Shown here: positions 8,097 to 16,800 of the stretch, piece by piece
Numbering within the stretch: the first letter of the stretch is position 1
How the letters are laid out: the number at the start of each line of letters is the position of its first letter
Notes under the pieces: generated by a model
What the model saw: only the letters and a program-made list of their open reading frames with translations
The model's database searches: none
Told to the model about the DNA's origin: nothing
Assembly: GCF_029193815.1 (NCBI RefSeq)
Contig: NZ_JARFVC010000010.1
Location: 38,904 to 102,903, forward strand
Source: Cytobacillus sp. S13-E01
Lineage (GTDB): Bacteria > Bacillota > Bacilli > Bacillales > Bacillaceae_L
Reading direction: 5' to 3'
Length of the DNA: 64,000 nt
Position numbers and translations under genes: made by a program

Positions 8097-9290
8097 TTAA
8101 TGATTATGAGGCTTTGCCCTCATTATAAGGAGTTTGGACAAATTTTCAAGTCCTTTGTTTTTAATATCGGGTTCATCAAATACCATCGGCTTTGAATTCA
8201 CTTCATAAATATAGTAATTACCATCAATGGCGGATTTTCCTATATCGACTGAAAATTCTCCAATGAAAGATCCGGTCTCGGTTTCTAATTGTTTCCCAAT
8301 ACTATTGACGATAGAAGCTATTTTGGCTTTATCTACCCGATCAGCTAGTTTTTTGAAGGGAATAATACGACCTCCATTTGGGACATGTGTAGTTACCTCT
8401 TGATTGCCAGACATTCTAACACCAATTCCACTAATATGGTAGTCTTTTTCTTGATAATGAGCGAGAATACGCAGATCATATCTTTTGCCATTAAATGTAT
8501 CAGACTTTACAGCCTCTTGAATAATATATGGGGTAGATTCAATCTGTTTTTTTATTTTGTCCCAAAGGCGATCAAGATTATCGTACGTAAAGCTCTCTTT
8601 TGTGTGTAATAATGTAATATTTGTTGGAGCTTCCAAAATGATTTTATATATTCCTTTTCCTTTATGTCCTTCACTTGGCTTTAAATATATCTCGTTATAG
8701 GTTTGCAGCATAGATTGCAAATTGGAAAATGAAGTGTGGAGTTCTGTCTTTGGGATATGATCATAAAGAGATGGGTTTTTTATGAGCATTTTAAACGTTT
8801 CCCATTTTGAAAAAAATGAACGGTTAAAGTAAGGTATAGAATTGTTATCAAGGAAAGAAAAGGTGTTGGAATAAAGCGACTTTTTTTCCAATAGTCTTGA
8901 GGGAATTCGATTATACACGACATTTGGCAATGGTGAAGTTACTTTAATCCATTTTTTAATAGCTGACACATAAAGAAAACCATCCATTCCTTTTTTATCA
9001 ATAGTTGATGGAGTAAAAACTACACATAGAGCTCCATATTGCTGCAAAGATAGAGAAAGCAAACGAAATGTAGAGGAATTTCCAATCAGTTCCTTTTTAT
9101 TACTCTCTCCGGCAAGAATCCCAATAATTGGCCCTAGTGAAATGCCATCAAAAGAAATGGGAAAAGGGAGCGAGTTATTTGAGATGCTCCCTGAATAGCC
9201 AATTTCACATTTATTTTTACCCCATAACAAGACATGTTGGACCTCGTTTTGTAACCACTTTTTTGCAGTAGGATCATAGTAGATTTTCAT
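8097..9290 (-). CDS. YheC/YheD-family ATP-grasp protein, fourth of four
   Basis: A 397-residue member of the YheC/YheD ATP-grasp family. B. subtilis YheC and YheD are spore-coat associated, and no substrate is established to my knowledge. Seen: the PNVVYNRIPSR block, FSKWETFKML, the ATP-binding lysine and glycine loop YLKPSEGHKGKGIYKI (about 195-215), and a C-terminal metal/ATP-grasp motif GEFSVDIGKS ... YIYEVNSKP. The start overlaps the previous stop by four bases (ATGA), so translation is probably coupled. Its C-terminal motif is the most diverged of the four. Confidence 0.85.
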   Translation of the reverse strand: MKIYYDPTAKKWLQNEVQHVLLWGKNKCEIGYSGSISNNSLPFPISFDGISLGPIIGILAGESNKKELIGNSSTFRLLSLSLQQYGALCVVFTPSTIDKKGMDGFLYVSAIKKWIKVTSPLPNVVYNRIPSRLLEKKSLYSNTFSFLDNNSIPYFNRSFFSKWETFKMLIKNPSLYDHIPKTELHTSFSNLQSMLQTYNEIYLKPSEGHKGKGIYKIILEAPTNITLLHTKESFTYDNLDRLWDKIKKQIESTPYIIQEAVKSDTFNGKRYDLRILAHYQEKDYHISGIGVRMSGNQEVTTHVPNGGRIIPFKKLADRVDKAKIASIVNSIGKQLETETGSFIGEFSVDIGKSAIDGNYYIYEVNSKPMVFDEPDIKNKGLENLSKLLIMRAKPHNH

Positions 9291-10648
9291 GACTGAAGCA
9301 AATCCTCTGGCTTTTTAATCGTTTTTTCAGTAAGATGTACGGCATAATCCATGGATAGCTTTCTTGAAAGTAAATCATCATGTTTTAATTTTGGATGTGA
9401 GAATATTGAGCGACCCGGCTTTGAATTTGCTTCAAATAACCATACATGATTATTTTTATCGATACCGAGGTCGAAACCTATTTCTCCAATATTTCCTTTA
9501 ACGTTCTGATCTATCGCAGTACTTAGAAGAAGAGAAGCTTGTTTTAACTGATCCAATACTTTTGTACTTTCTTCTTTAGTTAAGAAGATTTCATCAACTG
9601 TTTTTACCATTCCACCATTATTAAGATGTGTGGTTACACTGCCTCTACCAGCAATTTTCCCTGCAATCACACTTACCTTCCATCTGCCATCGCTATCTTT
9701 ATTTGTATGAACTCTAAAGTCGATTGTTTTATGGTCACTACGAAGCAAAGATATACCTTGCTGGACAATATAATCCTTTAATCGTTTTTTTCTGAAAATA
9801 TAGTTGATAAGTGATTCTAAGGAAGAAAACTTTTGAAGGCGATTTTCAAATTGCTCATCATTATATCTACAATAATATACTTCTTCTTCTCGGGAATATA
9901 TTAGTTGATAAACTCCAAGGCCAAGACTGCCATTTGCAGGTTTTAAATAGACATGTTGGTATTTTGAAAGCATGATTTCGATACGTTCTATTGATGGGTT
10001 AATATGGGTTTCTGGTAGATAATTTGAAATTGACTTATCATGTTGAAGTAATTGATGAATCTCCCATTTATTGAAGAAACCTGGATTGAACCAAGGGATT
10101 AAATATTCCTCATGTAGTCTCTGTTTGATTTTTTGTAATGTCTTATGGTTTTCAGTTTTTCGATTTGGCAGGCGATCATATACCACATTCGGAAAAGGAA
10201 TATCAGCTTTCTTCCAACCATTTTTATGGAAAAAATAGCCGTTGATGATGCCTTGTTCCCAATTAATTTGATGGGCGCCAAACACGAATGCAAATGTCCC
10301 AACTGATTTTTCAATAGTTAGGAGTTTAGCAAAAAAGAGGGAACGTTCACCAATTGGTCGTAAGAGTGAGTCTGTAAATCCAGCCGTAAAAATACCAACT
10401 AAAGGGCCAAGATATACTGTATCCTCATGGAAAATGAGGTGTGTTGATCCTTGATGTGGTAGTTTAAGTTCAGTAAATAAATCTTCACTAATGAGGACCT
10501 CGTTATGGTGATGCTGTAAAATAGTACAATCAGTTGAAAAAGTTCCAAACGCTACTTTGTTTATTTGATCTGACTCTACCGCAGTTTTAGGTAAATAGAG
10601 TGTTTTTTTGGTTTGATCAGTTATTTTGAGTGGATATAATGCTTTCAT
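9287..10648 (-). CDS. yheD: YheD-like ATP-grasp protein, third of four
   Basis: 453 residues, the same length as B. subtilis YheD as I recall it, and next-but-one to YheE, so it is the best orthologue candidate. Landmarks: N-terminal domain of about 110 residues, PNVVYDRLPNRK, FFNKWEIHQLL, YLKPANGSLGLGVYQL (ATP loop), DYIVQQGISLLRSD, and GEIGFDLGIDKNNHVWLFEA followed by NSKPGRS. The ATG at 10648 sits 32 bp inside the preceding gene behind AAAAGGGGTTG. The YheD role in coat assembly is from B. subtilis. The enzymatic activity is unknown. Confidence 0.85.
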   Translation of the reverse strand: MKALYPLKITDQTKKTLYLPKTAVESDQINKVAFGTFSTDCTILQHHHNEVLISEDLFTELKLPHQGSTHLIFHEDTVYLGPLVGIFTAGFTDSLLRPIGERSLFFAKLLTIEKSVGTFAFVFGAHQINWEQGIINGYFFHKNGWKKADIPFPNVVYDRLPNRKTENHKTLQKIKQRLHEEYLIPWFNPGFFNKWEIHQLLQHDKSISNYLPETHINPSIERIEIMLSKYQHVYLKPANGSLGLGVYQLIYSREEEVYYCRYNDEQFENRLQKFSSLESLINYIFRKKRLKDYIVQQGISLLRSDHKTIDFRVHTNKDSDGRWKVSVIAGKIAGRGSVTTHLNNGGMVKTVDEIFLTKEESTKVLDQLKQASLLLSTAIDQNVKGNIGEIGFDLGIDKNNHVWLFEANSKPGRSIFSHPKLKHDDLLSRKLSMDYAVHLTEKTIKKPEDLLQS

Positions 10649-11741
10649 TTATTTCAACCCCTTTTAACGAAGCCTGTTTTTCAAGATAGGTACAATAACG
10701 AAGCGGTGATTTATATAGATCCTCATTCTTATTTATATCTGTTTGCAGGACCACCTTTCTACCAGGCTTTGAATTAACATCTAAAATCCAAACTCCTCCA
10801 TCAGTGCCTAGGCCAATATCAATTCCAAGCTCAAAAAGGGAGCCGAAATGTGTTTCAACTACTTTTGGAACGTGCCGGATAATTGTATCAATACCATCAA
10901 TAAGTAAGGTTTGCTTAGAAAGTGGGACAGTTTTTAGCCATAAATCAAATTTGAATACCTCACCACCAGCACTTACATTCGAAATGAGATAATCTGGTTT
11001 TCCCTTTCTAACACCGCGTCCTTGCTCAATCCATTCTCCGGTTTCATTTTTTTGAAGTAAAATTCGAATGTCGAAAGGTCTATTTTCGCCATCCTGGAGG
11101 GGGAGTAATGATTGGCAAAGGTAGAATTGAGAGGATATAAGCTTTCCAAGCCATCTACTAAATTCATTTTTTGAAGAGAAGTTTTTTACAATCCTACTTT
11201 TATCTTTGTGTGTGAGCACCTCTACGCCACCTTTAGCCACAATTAACCCAACAATACCTTTTCCTTGCGAACCACTTTCAGGCTTTAAGAGGATCCTTTT
11301 TTCTTTAATTAGCTTATTAATGATGGAAGACACAGAAGTTGCCTTTACTGTAGCTGGGGTATAGGCGCTAAGAGTCTCATTTTCCTTTAAAGTTTTGTAA
11401 ATATTCCATTTATTAGGTAACCCGTGTCCGATGAAAATAGAAGAAGGCCGATTTTTTAACCAACTCATGATAGGCTGACTTCGTTTAGAGATTTCGTCAC
11501 CGTTCGTATAAAAGCACCGATCATATAAGTAGACTGGAAGTGGGAACACCTTCGATTCCCATTGCTTTGTATTGCAATTGAAGACCTCTCCATGAACATT
11601 TTCGGTAGCAGGATCAATTGATGTTGGTGTGAATCGATAAACAGTTATGTTAAAAAATTCTGCTCGTTTTGCAATTTCTGTTATATACTTATTTTCTTGT
11701 GAAGGATGTAACGTGATAAATCCGAATGTTATCAATAACAA
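10617..11741 (-). CDS. yheC: YheC-like ATP-grasp protein, second of four
   Basis: 374 residues, close to B. subtilis YheC. It lacks the long N-terminal domain of its neighbours and begins LLITFGFITLHPSQENKY. ATP-grasp landmarks: FPLPVYLYDRCFY, GLPNKWNIYKTL, LLKPESGSQGKGIVGLI, QSLLPLQDGENRPFDIRILL and FELGIDIGLGTDGGVWILDV followed by NSKPGRKV. The start is a TTG at 11741 or the in-frame TTG at 11735, which is better spaced from AAGGAGTGA. It directly follows the previous gene. Confidence 0.82.
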   Translation of the reverse strand: MLLITFGFITLHPSQENKYITEIAKRAEFFNITVYRFTPTSIDPATENVHGEVFNCNTKQWESKVFPLPVYLYDRCFYTNGDEISKRSQPIMSWLKNRPSSIFIGHGLPNKWNIYKTLKENETLSAYTPATVKATSVSSIINKLIKEKRILLKPESGSQGKGIVGLIVAKGGVEVLTHKDKSRIVKNFSSKNEFSRWLGKLISSQFYLCQSLLPLQDGENRPFDIRILLQKNETGEWIEQGRGVRKGKPDYLISNVSAGGEVFKFDLWLKTVPLSKQTLLIDGIDTIIRHVPKVVETHFGSLFELGIDIGLGTDGGVWILDVNSKPGRKVVLQTDINKNEDLYKSPLRYCTYLEKQASLKGVEINESIISTQNN

Positions 11742-13118
11742 TCACTCCTTTTTAGAGAAATTAGTCAAGTAGAGGCAATGTTGAATGATTGCCTTTGCTG
11801 ATGGTCTTACTTTTGATGAGATATGTTCAGGGTCTTGGTCTTTGGATGGCTTTGTATTCACTTCAATTACCCAGGGTACTCCATTAATATCTAGGGCTAA
11901 GTCAATGCCAAGTTCTCCGTAAAACCCTTCACAGGAAAGTGAAATAATATCTGCTACCTCAAGCGCTAGTTCTTTCAACATTTTTTTTATATGATTACTT
12001 GTTTTTTGATCAAAGGTATCTGACAAAATAGTTGATAATTTCATTAACTCTCCGCCTCTTGCTAAATTCGAAACAAATTGCTCCTTTGAGGATACCCGCG
12101 CAATAGCAGAGGTGATTGCCCACTTGTTATCAATCGTCTTATGACATAGAAAACGAAAATCAAGGGGTCGATAATTATATAATAGTAATGGTAGACCCTG
12201 TTGGGCCACAAAGCCTTGTTGATTTAGCCTTGAACGTAAAGATTGAAAAAGTGCAAGAAATGAATCGTATGTCTGCTCAATATCTCCAGTAAATGTAGTG
12301 TAATCGAGATGGTAATTAGATTCTTTTTTAGTGATTCGAAAGATCTTACGGCCTTGGCTACCATGAATCGGTTTTAAAAAGACACAATCATGATTATCTA
12401 CCATTTCTTCAAGTACTTTCCGAGAAGTTAGTAGCATTGTTTCGGGTATATAGGGTGTTATATGATTGTGCTCTACTAATAGTTCATGAACTTCCCATTT
12501 ATTTAGAAAATGATCATTAAAATAGGGTGTAGTAGTCGATTTCAGATCTCTGGTAAATTCAATAAACTTAGTTGATTGCTCCCTTTTTCGTGTATGAATC
12601 CGATTATGAACAACCTGAGGGAAAGGGACTGGTGTTTTGATCCATTTGTTATTATTAAATACATATCCTACAAGATTCTCTTTATCCCAATTATTCAGTG
12701 AAAAAACGTAAAAGAAGACGCCAGTCGAGTCACAATAGTAGGCAAGTTCTTCACAGAATGCTTCAATAGATCCTAAAGAAACAGTTTCTCCTTTCTCTTT
12801 GACTTCAGTCATTACAGAAACTATAGGGTTTAGAGATAATTCATTGTGATTGGTCTTAGTAAGTGAGATTGTAAATGTAAATTCGGTTGGCAGATGTAAG
12901 GATTGTAGCAAGGTCTTACTACAATACATAATTGAGTCACTCTCTTTTATAGATACGATTCGAACCCGGTGACTATACCTACTACAAGTTAATTGATGAT
13001 CTTGATTTGAAGATAAATGTAGGGCCTTCATAATTTGATCACTTACTTTTATAATGAAGGGTCGTCCTAGTGATTCATCGGGAAGTGGTCTAATTTCAAG
13101 CTGCAATTTTGTAGACAT
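11742..13118 (-). CDS. YheD-like ATP-grasp protein, first of four
   Basis: 458 residues with the full YheD layout: an N-terminal domain (about 1-115), PQVVHNRIHTRKRE, FLNKWEVHELL, VFLKPIHGSQGRKIFRI, QQGLPLLLYNYRPLDFRFLC and YGELGIDLALDINGVPWVIE followed by VNTKPSKDQ. I chose ATG 13118 because a GAGG sequence precedes it; the longer TTG opening at 13151 has none. It heads the operon. It is a paralogue of the gene at 9287, so the cluster is probably a duplication of a YheD-YheC pair, though the pairwise identities are clearly low. Confidence 0.82.
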   Translation of the reverse strand: MSTKLQLEIRPLPDESLGRPFIIKVSDQIMKALHLSSNQDHQLTCSRYSHRVRIVSIKESDSIMYCSKTLLQSLHLPTEFTFTISLTKTNHNELSLNPIVSVMTEVKEKGETVSLGSIEAFCEELAYYCDSTGVFFYVFSLNNWDKENLVGYVFNNNKWIKTPVPFPQVVHNRIHTRKREQSTKFIEFTRDLKSTTTPYFNDHFLNKWEVHELLVEHNHITPYIPETMLLTSRKVLEEMVDNHDCVFLKPIHGSQGRKIFRITKKESNYHLDYTTFTGDIEQTYDSFLALFQSLRSRLNQQGFVAQQGLPLLLYNYRPLDFRFLCHKTIDNKWAITSAIARVSSKEQFVSNLARGGELMKLSTILSDTFDQKTSNHIKKMLKELALEVADIISLSCEGFYGELGIDLALDINGVPWVIEVNTKPSKDQDPEHISSKVRPSAKAIIQHCLYLTNFSKKE

Positions 13119-13210
13119 GTTAAAAACCTCATTTGCCGACTTGTTAAACAAGCTTTATAATTTATGTGTGAATCAAAAATTGGTGGAATCGGGAACATGT
13201 GCATTATTTA

Positions 13211-13264
13211 ATTAAAAAAGTATAAAGTATTGATGCTTAGTTCCGTGTGCCCTCCGCTTTTCTT
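13211..13264 (+). repeat. Family-1 repeat, degenerate short copy
   Basis: AAAAAAGTATAAAG and CTTAGTTCCGTGTGCCC resemble the leader-1 end. The copy is joined to CCTCCGCTTTTCTT, so the core is deleted. Confidence 0.55.
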
Positions 13265-13473
13265 AATGTTAAGGAATTATATAATTGTAAGGGTGTGTAT
13301 AGCTTTGTGTTTATGTCTATCTACATCCAGCTCCAGCGCCCCAACGACTAGTGGACTTCCCTCTCCTCCTTACGATAAGTCAACATCGAATCGCTTTCGC
13401 TCTTCGTGTTTCCTTTATCTCATGCGGATCAGTCCAGTCCATACGTCGCTAAGCGGGGCGCCCTGCGCTTTTG
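13265..13473 (+). repeat. Family-1 repeat with a different central stem
   Basis: It has leader type 2 (TTAAGGAATTATATAATTG ... CTACATCCAGCTCC). The inner part is different: ATAAGTCAACATCGAATCGC ... CTCTTCGTGTTTCCTTTAT, which again forms an imperfect hairpin. It ends CGCTAAGCGGGGCGCCCTGC and then GCTTTTG. Confidence 0.7.
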
Positions 13474-13635
13474 TTAAAAGATAAGAAAGTATAAAAGTTT
13501 GTACCTAGTTTTAGTGTCTAGCTCCAGGCGCCATCGGCTCGAGGTCATAAGCCAATCCGTCCGGAAGGTAAAGAACAACCTTCCAGCCGGCTCGTCTTAT
13601 GCTTGTCGCCGAAAGGCGGGCGCCTTGCGCTTTTC
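13474..13635 (+). repeat. Family-1 repeat, first of two identical tandem copies
   Basis: A 162-bp unit with leader type 1, core CAGGCGCCATCGGCTCGAGG, hairpin arms CCGGAAGGT/ACCTTCCAGCCGG and end GGCGGGCGCCTTGCGC. By eye it is identical to the next unit. Confidence 0.9.
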
Positions 13636-13797
13636 TTAAAAGATAAGAAAGTATAAAAGTTTGTACCTAGTTTTAGTGTCTAGCTCCAGGCGCCATCGGC
13701 TCGAGGTCATAAGCCAATCCGTCCGGAAGGTAAAGAACAACCTTCCAGCCGGCTCGTCTTATGCTTGTCGCCGAAAGGCGGGCGCCTTGCGCTTTTC
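13636..13797 (+). repeat. Family-1 repeat, second identical tandem copy
   Basis: It repeats the preceding 162 bp without a difference that I can see, directly adjacent. This points to recent tandem duplication. It ends about 90 bp before yheB. Confidence 0.9.
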
Positions 13798-13884
13798 TTT
13801 ATTAGGCGAATGCTGATATCGTATCGTATGTAAATAGAAGAAAAACTGTGAGCAAAATAATCTAATTTGGATGGTGTTACGGGA

Positions 13885-15021
13885 ATGGATGTTTTAGGTA
13901 TCATTTTATTTATGGCTATAGTTGGTGCGGTTATTGGAGGGTTTACTAACTCTCTCGCCATAAAAATGTTGTTTAGACCTTATAAGGCAATTTACATAGG
14001 TGGAAAAAGACTACCGTTTACTCCGGGTCTTATTCCAAAGCGACGAGAGGAATTAGCTATTCAACTTGGGAGAATGGTTGTCGATCATTTACTTACCCCA
14101 GAAAGTATTAGAGCTAAGTTTCAAGACCCAAAATTTAAATCTGAGATGGTTGAGTGGGTTCAGGAGGAAGCAAAGCGACTTTTATCGTCTGAAAAGACAC
14201 TACTTGAGTTTACAACTAAAATGGGTTTTGAAAAGATAGATGAAAAAGTGAACATAAAAATTAAAGAATTTATTGAAGCAAAGTATGAAGAAATTATGAA
14301 AGAGCTACGCGATAAGGAACTAGGTGAGGTAGCCCCTATTGGTTTACTTGAAAAGGTTAAGGATAAAATCCCATTTGTAGCCGAATACATAGCCTCAAAG
14401 GGAATCGACTATTTTTCAAGTGATGAAGGCAAAAGAAAGGTTCGGAAAATGATTGATGATTTTCTGGCTACAAGAGGCATGCTAGGAAACATGCTTCAGA
14501 TGTTCTTAGGTAATGAAAGCCTAATTGACAAAATTCAACCTGAAATAGTGAAATTTTTAAGCAGTAAAGGAACAAAAGATCTACTTACTACATTGCTTGA
14601 AAATGAATGGGATAAAGTGAAAAAGTGGAAGGCAATTGAGCTTGAAGAAAAAATCGGACGTAATGTGATTGTTACACTATTACAAGAACAAGCTAGTAAG
14701 CACATCGATGTGAACCGCTATTTAAATATGTCAGTTAATAAAGTTCTTGAACCATATAAACAAAAAGTGTTAGAGGAATGGATTCCTCGTACTGTTGACA
14801 AAATCGGTGAATTTATTGCGGGAAGGGTAGAGGTTATGATGGAAAGAATGCATCTTGCTGAAATCGTAAAAAATCAAGTGGAGACATTTGCCGTCGACCG
14901 ACTTGAAGAAATGGTCCTTTCAATTTCAAGACGAGAATTTAAAATGATCACCTATTTAGGAGCCCTTCTTGGCGGAATGATTGGAATTGTTCAAGGTGTA
15001 ATTGTTCTTTTTTTTAATTAG
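13885..15021 (+). CDS. yheB: YheB, DUF445-family membrane-associated protein
   Basis: A 378-residue DUF445 protein, starting [19 protein letters not shown]. There is a hydrophobic N-terminal helix, the conserved block [20 protein letters not shown] and [19 protein letters not shown], a long charged helical middle, and a C-terminal membrane segment ([20 protein letters not shown]) ending in FFN. This hairpin-like topology with helices at both ends is typical of the family. The function is unknown; related proteins have been linked to the spore. ATG 13885 fits homologues better than the TTG at 13867. It is followed by yheA, as in B. subtilis. Confidence 0.85.
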   Translation: MDVLGIILFMAIVGAVIGGFTNSLAIKMLFRPYKAIYIGGKRLPFTPGLIPKRREELAIQLGRMVVDHLLTPESIRAKFQDPKFKSEMVEWVQEEAKRLLSSEKTLLEFTTKMGFEKIDEKVNIKIKEFIEAKYEEIMKELRDKELGEVAPIGLLEKVKDKIPFVAEYIASKGIDYFSSDEGKRKVRKMIDDFLATRGMLGNMLQMFLGNESLIDKIQPEIVKFLSSKGTKDLLTTLLENEWDKVKKWKAIELEEKIGRNVIVTLLQEQASKHIDVNRYLNMSVNKVLEPYKQKVLEEWIPRTVDKIGEFIAGRVEVMMERMHLAEIVKNQVETFAVDRLEEMVLSISRREFKMITYLGALLGGMIGIVQGVIVLFFN

Positions 15022-15213
15022 GAATATAGAAATTAGGTTATGAAATTTACCTGTAAAACTATATAGACTTGCCCTGTGGAGTAGTCATTAGTCATGAAGG
15101 AGGGAAATATCACGTATATTGTTAGTTGAGTGTATTACTTAAGTTTCTTGATGTAGTTTGTTATAGTTGAATGGTATTAATTTTTGTTCGTTTAAATTAA
15201 GGAGGAAATAACA

Positions 15214-15573
15214 ATGGCGGTAAATTTATTTGATGTAGCATATGATGTTGAAAAAGCGATTCGTGAAAGTGAGGAGTACAAGAACCTAAAAAGTTTTTAT
15301 GATGAAGTGAATGCGGACGAGTCAGCGAAAAAGATGTTTGAAAACTTTCGTGATGTTCAATTAAATCTTCAACAAAAACAAATGATGGGTCAAGAAATCT
15401 CACAAGAGGAAGTAGAGCAAGCACAAAAAATGGTTGCACTAGTTCAACAACACCAATCAATCGCAAAATTAATGGAAGCGGAGCAAAGTATGAGCATGGC
15501 AATTGGAGAACTTAACAAAATCATCATGAAACCATTAGAAGAATTATACGGCAGTATGGAAGAAAATAAATAA
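15214..15573 (+). CDS. yheA: YheA, YlbF/YmcA-family protein
   Basis: A 119-residue all-helical protein of the YlbF/YmcA (Com_YlbF, DUF964) family. YlbF and YmcA act with YaaT on RNase Y; YheA's own role is not known. Visible: MAVNLFDVAYDVEKAIRESE, the heptad-like middle FENFRDVQLNLQQKQMMG, and LIVxxY-type C-terminal residues (IIMKPLEELYGSMEE). The ribosome-binding site AAGGAGGAAATAACA is strong. The 192 bp upstream hold only AT-rich sequence and an unused GAAGGAGGG. Confidence 0.88.
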   Translation: MAVNLFDVAYDVEKAIRESEEYKNLKSFYDEVNADESAKKMFENFRDVQLNLQQKQMMGQEISQEEVEQAQKMVALVQQHQSIAKLMEAEQSMSMAIGELNKIIMKPLEELYGSMEENK

Positions 15574-15579
15574 CCATTG

Positions 15580-15607
15580 AAAAACCCCAATGAATGTGGG
15601 GTTTTTC
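15580..15607 (+). terminator. Terminator of yheA
   Basis: AAAACCCCA pairs with TGGGGTTTTT around ATGAATG, just after the stop codon. Confidence 0.88.
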
Positions 15608-15617
15608 GATGAGGAGG

Positions 15618-15646
15618 ATTCGACAAGTACCGGGTACTTGTCGAAT
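15618..15646. promoter_or_regulatory. 29-bp perfect palindrome
   Basis: ATTCGACAAGTACC (15618-15631) and GGTACTTGTCGAAT (15633-15646) mirror exactly around a single G. No T-run follows, so it looks like an operator more than a terminator. It lies 92 bp upstream of the HAD phosphatase gene. Confidence 0.45.
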
Positions 15647-15738
15647 AATGTTTGATAGTATCATTTATGTTCTATTCTTTCTAGTAAATACATATTCATA
15701 TGCATAAGGATATGTATATGTGAGGGAGGGGATTCGCC

Positions 15739-16614
15739 ATGATGTTATATAGAATGCTAGCAATTAACGTTGATGGTACTTTGTTACGCTCTAATGGACG
15801 TATCCAAAGTGGTACAAAGGAAGCAATTGAGTATGTTAGAAAAAAAGAAGTTTATGTAACGCTAGTAACAAGTAGAAATTTTCCTTCAGCGAAAAAGATT
15901 GCAAAAGCATTAAAGCTCGATTCTCATATCATTACACATAATGGAGCGTTTATTGGAAACTCTCTTGATCAACCTATTTATCAAAATAGATTGTCAGAGG
16001 AAAAGACGTTTAATATTGTTCAAGTGCTCGAGAACTTCGAATGTAATATTAGGCTTTTACATGAGAGATTTTCAGTTGGAAATAAAATGAAAATGCCTGG
16101 GAATATTATAGCTAAAGCAGTTCTAGGTTCAGGTGATCCACTCTTTTATCCAATGCAGTTTGTTGATTCGTTAGGCGACTATCTACTTGATAATCCCGTA
16201 GCCCCACCAAAACTAGAAGCGTTTTTTACAAATGAGAAAGAGTTTAATAACGCATACCAAACATTAACTGAGGCATTTCCAGACATAACAGTGTCAAATG
16301 TCGATAATCAAAGACAAAAATTAGAAATTGGCCCGCGAGGTGTATCTAAGCTAACTGGTTTACGAATACTGAGTCAACAATTAGGAATCCCACTCTCAAA
16401 AACAGTGGTAATTGGAGATTCTCCAGGTGATATGCCAATGATTGAAGCAGCTGGATTAGGGGTAGCCATGTGGAATTCTCCTAAGGAAGTTAAAAAGGTT
16501 GCAGATTGGGTTACACGTTCTAACGATCAAAATGGTGTAGCCTATATGATCAAAGAACACTTTCGTAAACAACAGCGAATTGATTTTTTGCGTACGATAA
16601 AGATTGAAAAATAA
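15739..16614 (+). CDS. yhaX: Cof-type HAD phosphatase, YhaX
   Basis: A 291-residue member of the Cof subfamily of HAD hydrolases. Motif I is MLAINVDGTLL, where the first nucleophile position is Asn-Val-Asp instead of the usual Asp-x-Asp. Motif II lies around VTSRNF, motif III includes the lysine in SKLTGL, and motif IV is VVIGDSPGDMPMIEAA. If the reading is right, the nucleophilic Asp of DxD is Asn, which would impair phosphatase activity. The position before hemZ matches B. subtilis yhaX. The ribosome-binding site is GAGGGAGGGG. Confidence 0.85.
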   Translation: MMLYRMLAINVDGTLLRSNGRIQSGTKEAIEYVRKKEVYVTLVTSRNFPSAKKIAKALKLDSHIITHNGAFIGNSLDQPIYQNRLSEEKTFNIVQVLENFECNIRLLHERFSVGNKMKMPGNIIAKAVLGSGDPLFYPMQFVDSLGDYLLDNPVAPPKLEAFFTNEKEFNNAYQTLTEAFPDITVSNVDNQRQKLEIGPRGVSKLTGLRILSQQLGIPLSKTVVIGDSPGDMPMIEAAGLGVAMWNSPKEVKKVADWVTRSNDQNGVAYMIKEHFRKQQRIDFLRTIKIEK

Positions 16615-16624
16615 ATGTAGTATC

Positions 16625-16659
16625 GACAAGTGATTATGATGGTCACTTGTCATTTTTTT
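16625..16659 (+). terminator. Terminator of yhaX
   Basis: GACAAGTGA (16625-16633) pairs with TCACTTGTC (16643-16651), followed by ATTTTTTTG. Confidence 0.85.
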
Positions 16660-16800
16660 GTGTGAAAAGATATGTCTCCAAATCTAACCATCTTCATAGT
16701 TGTTGATATTAAAAAAATTATTATGTACACTAAAATATGCCTTGTCTTCAATTTGACACTACCCGAGAGGCGTTAAAACCTCATATGAAAGGTGATAATA

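Noticed and set aside
13119..13200. Sigma-E promoter for the YheC/YheD operon
   Set aside because: CATAAATT on the minus strand fits the -10, but no acceptable -35 is found at the needed distance, so it was not listed.
13230..13484. Open frame of 84 codons
   Set aside because: It lies fully within family-1 repeats. Composition and lack of a start signal argue against a gene.
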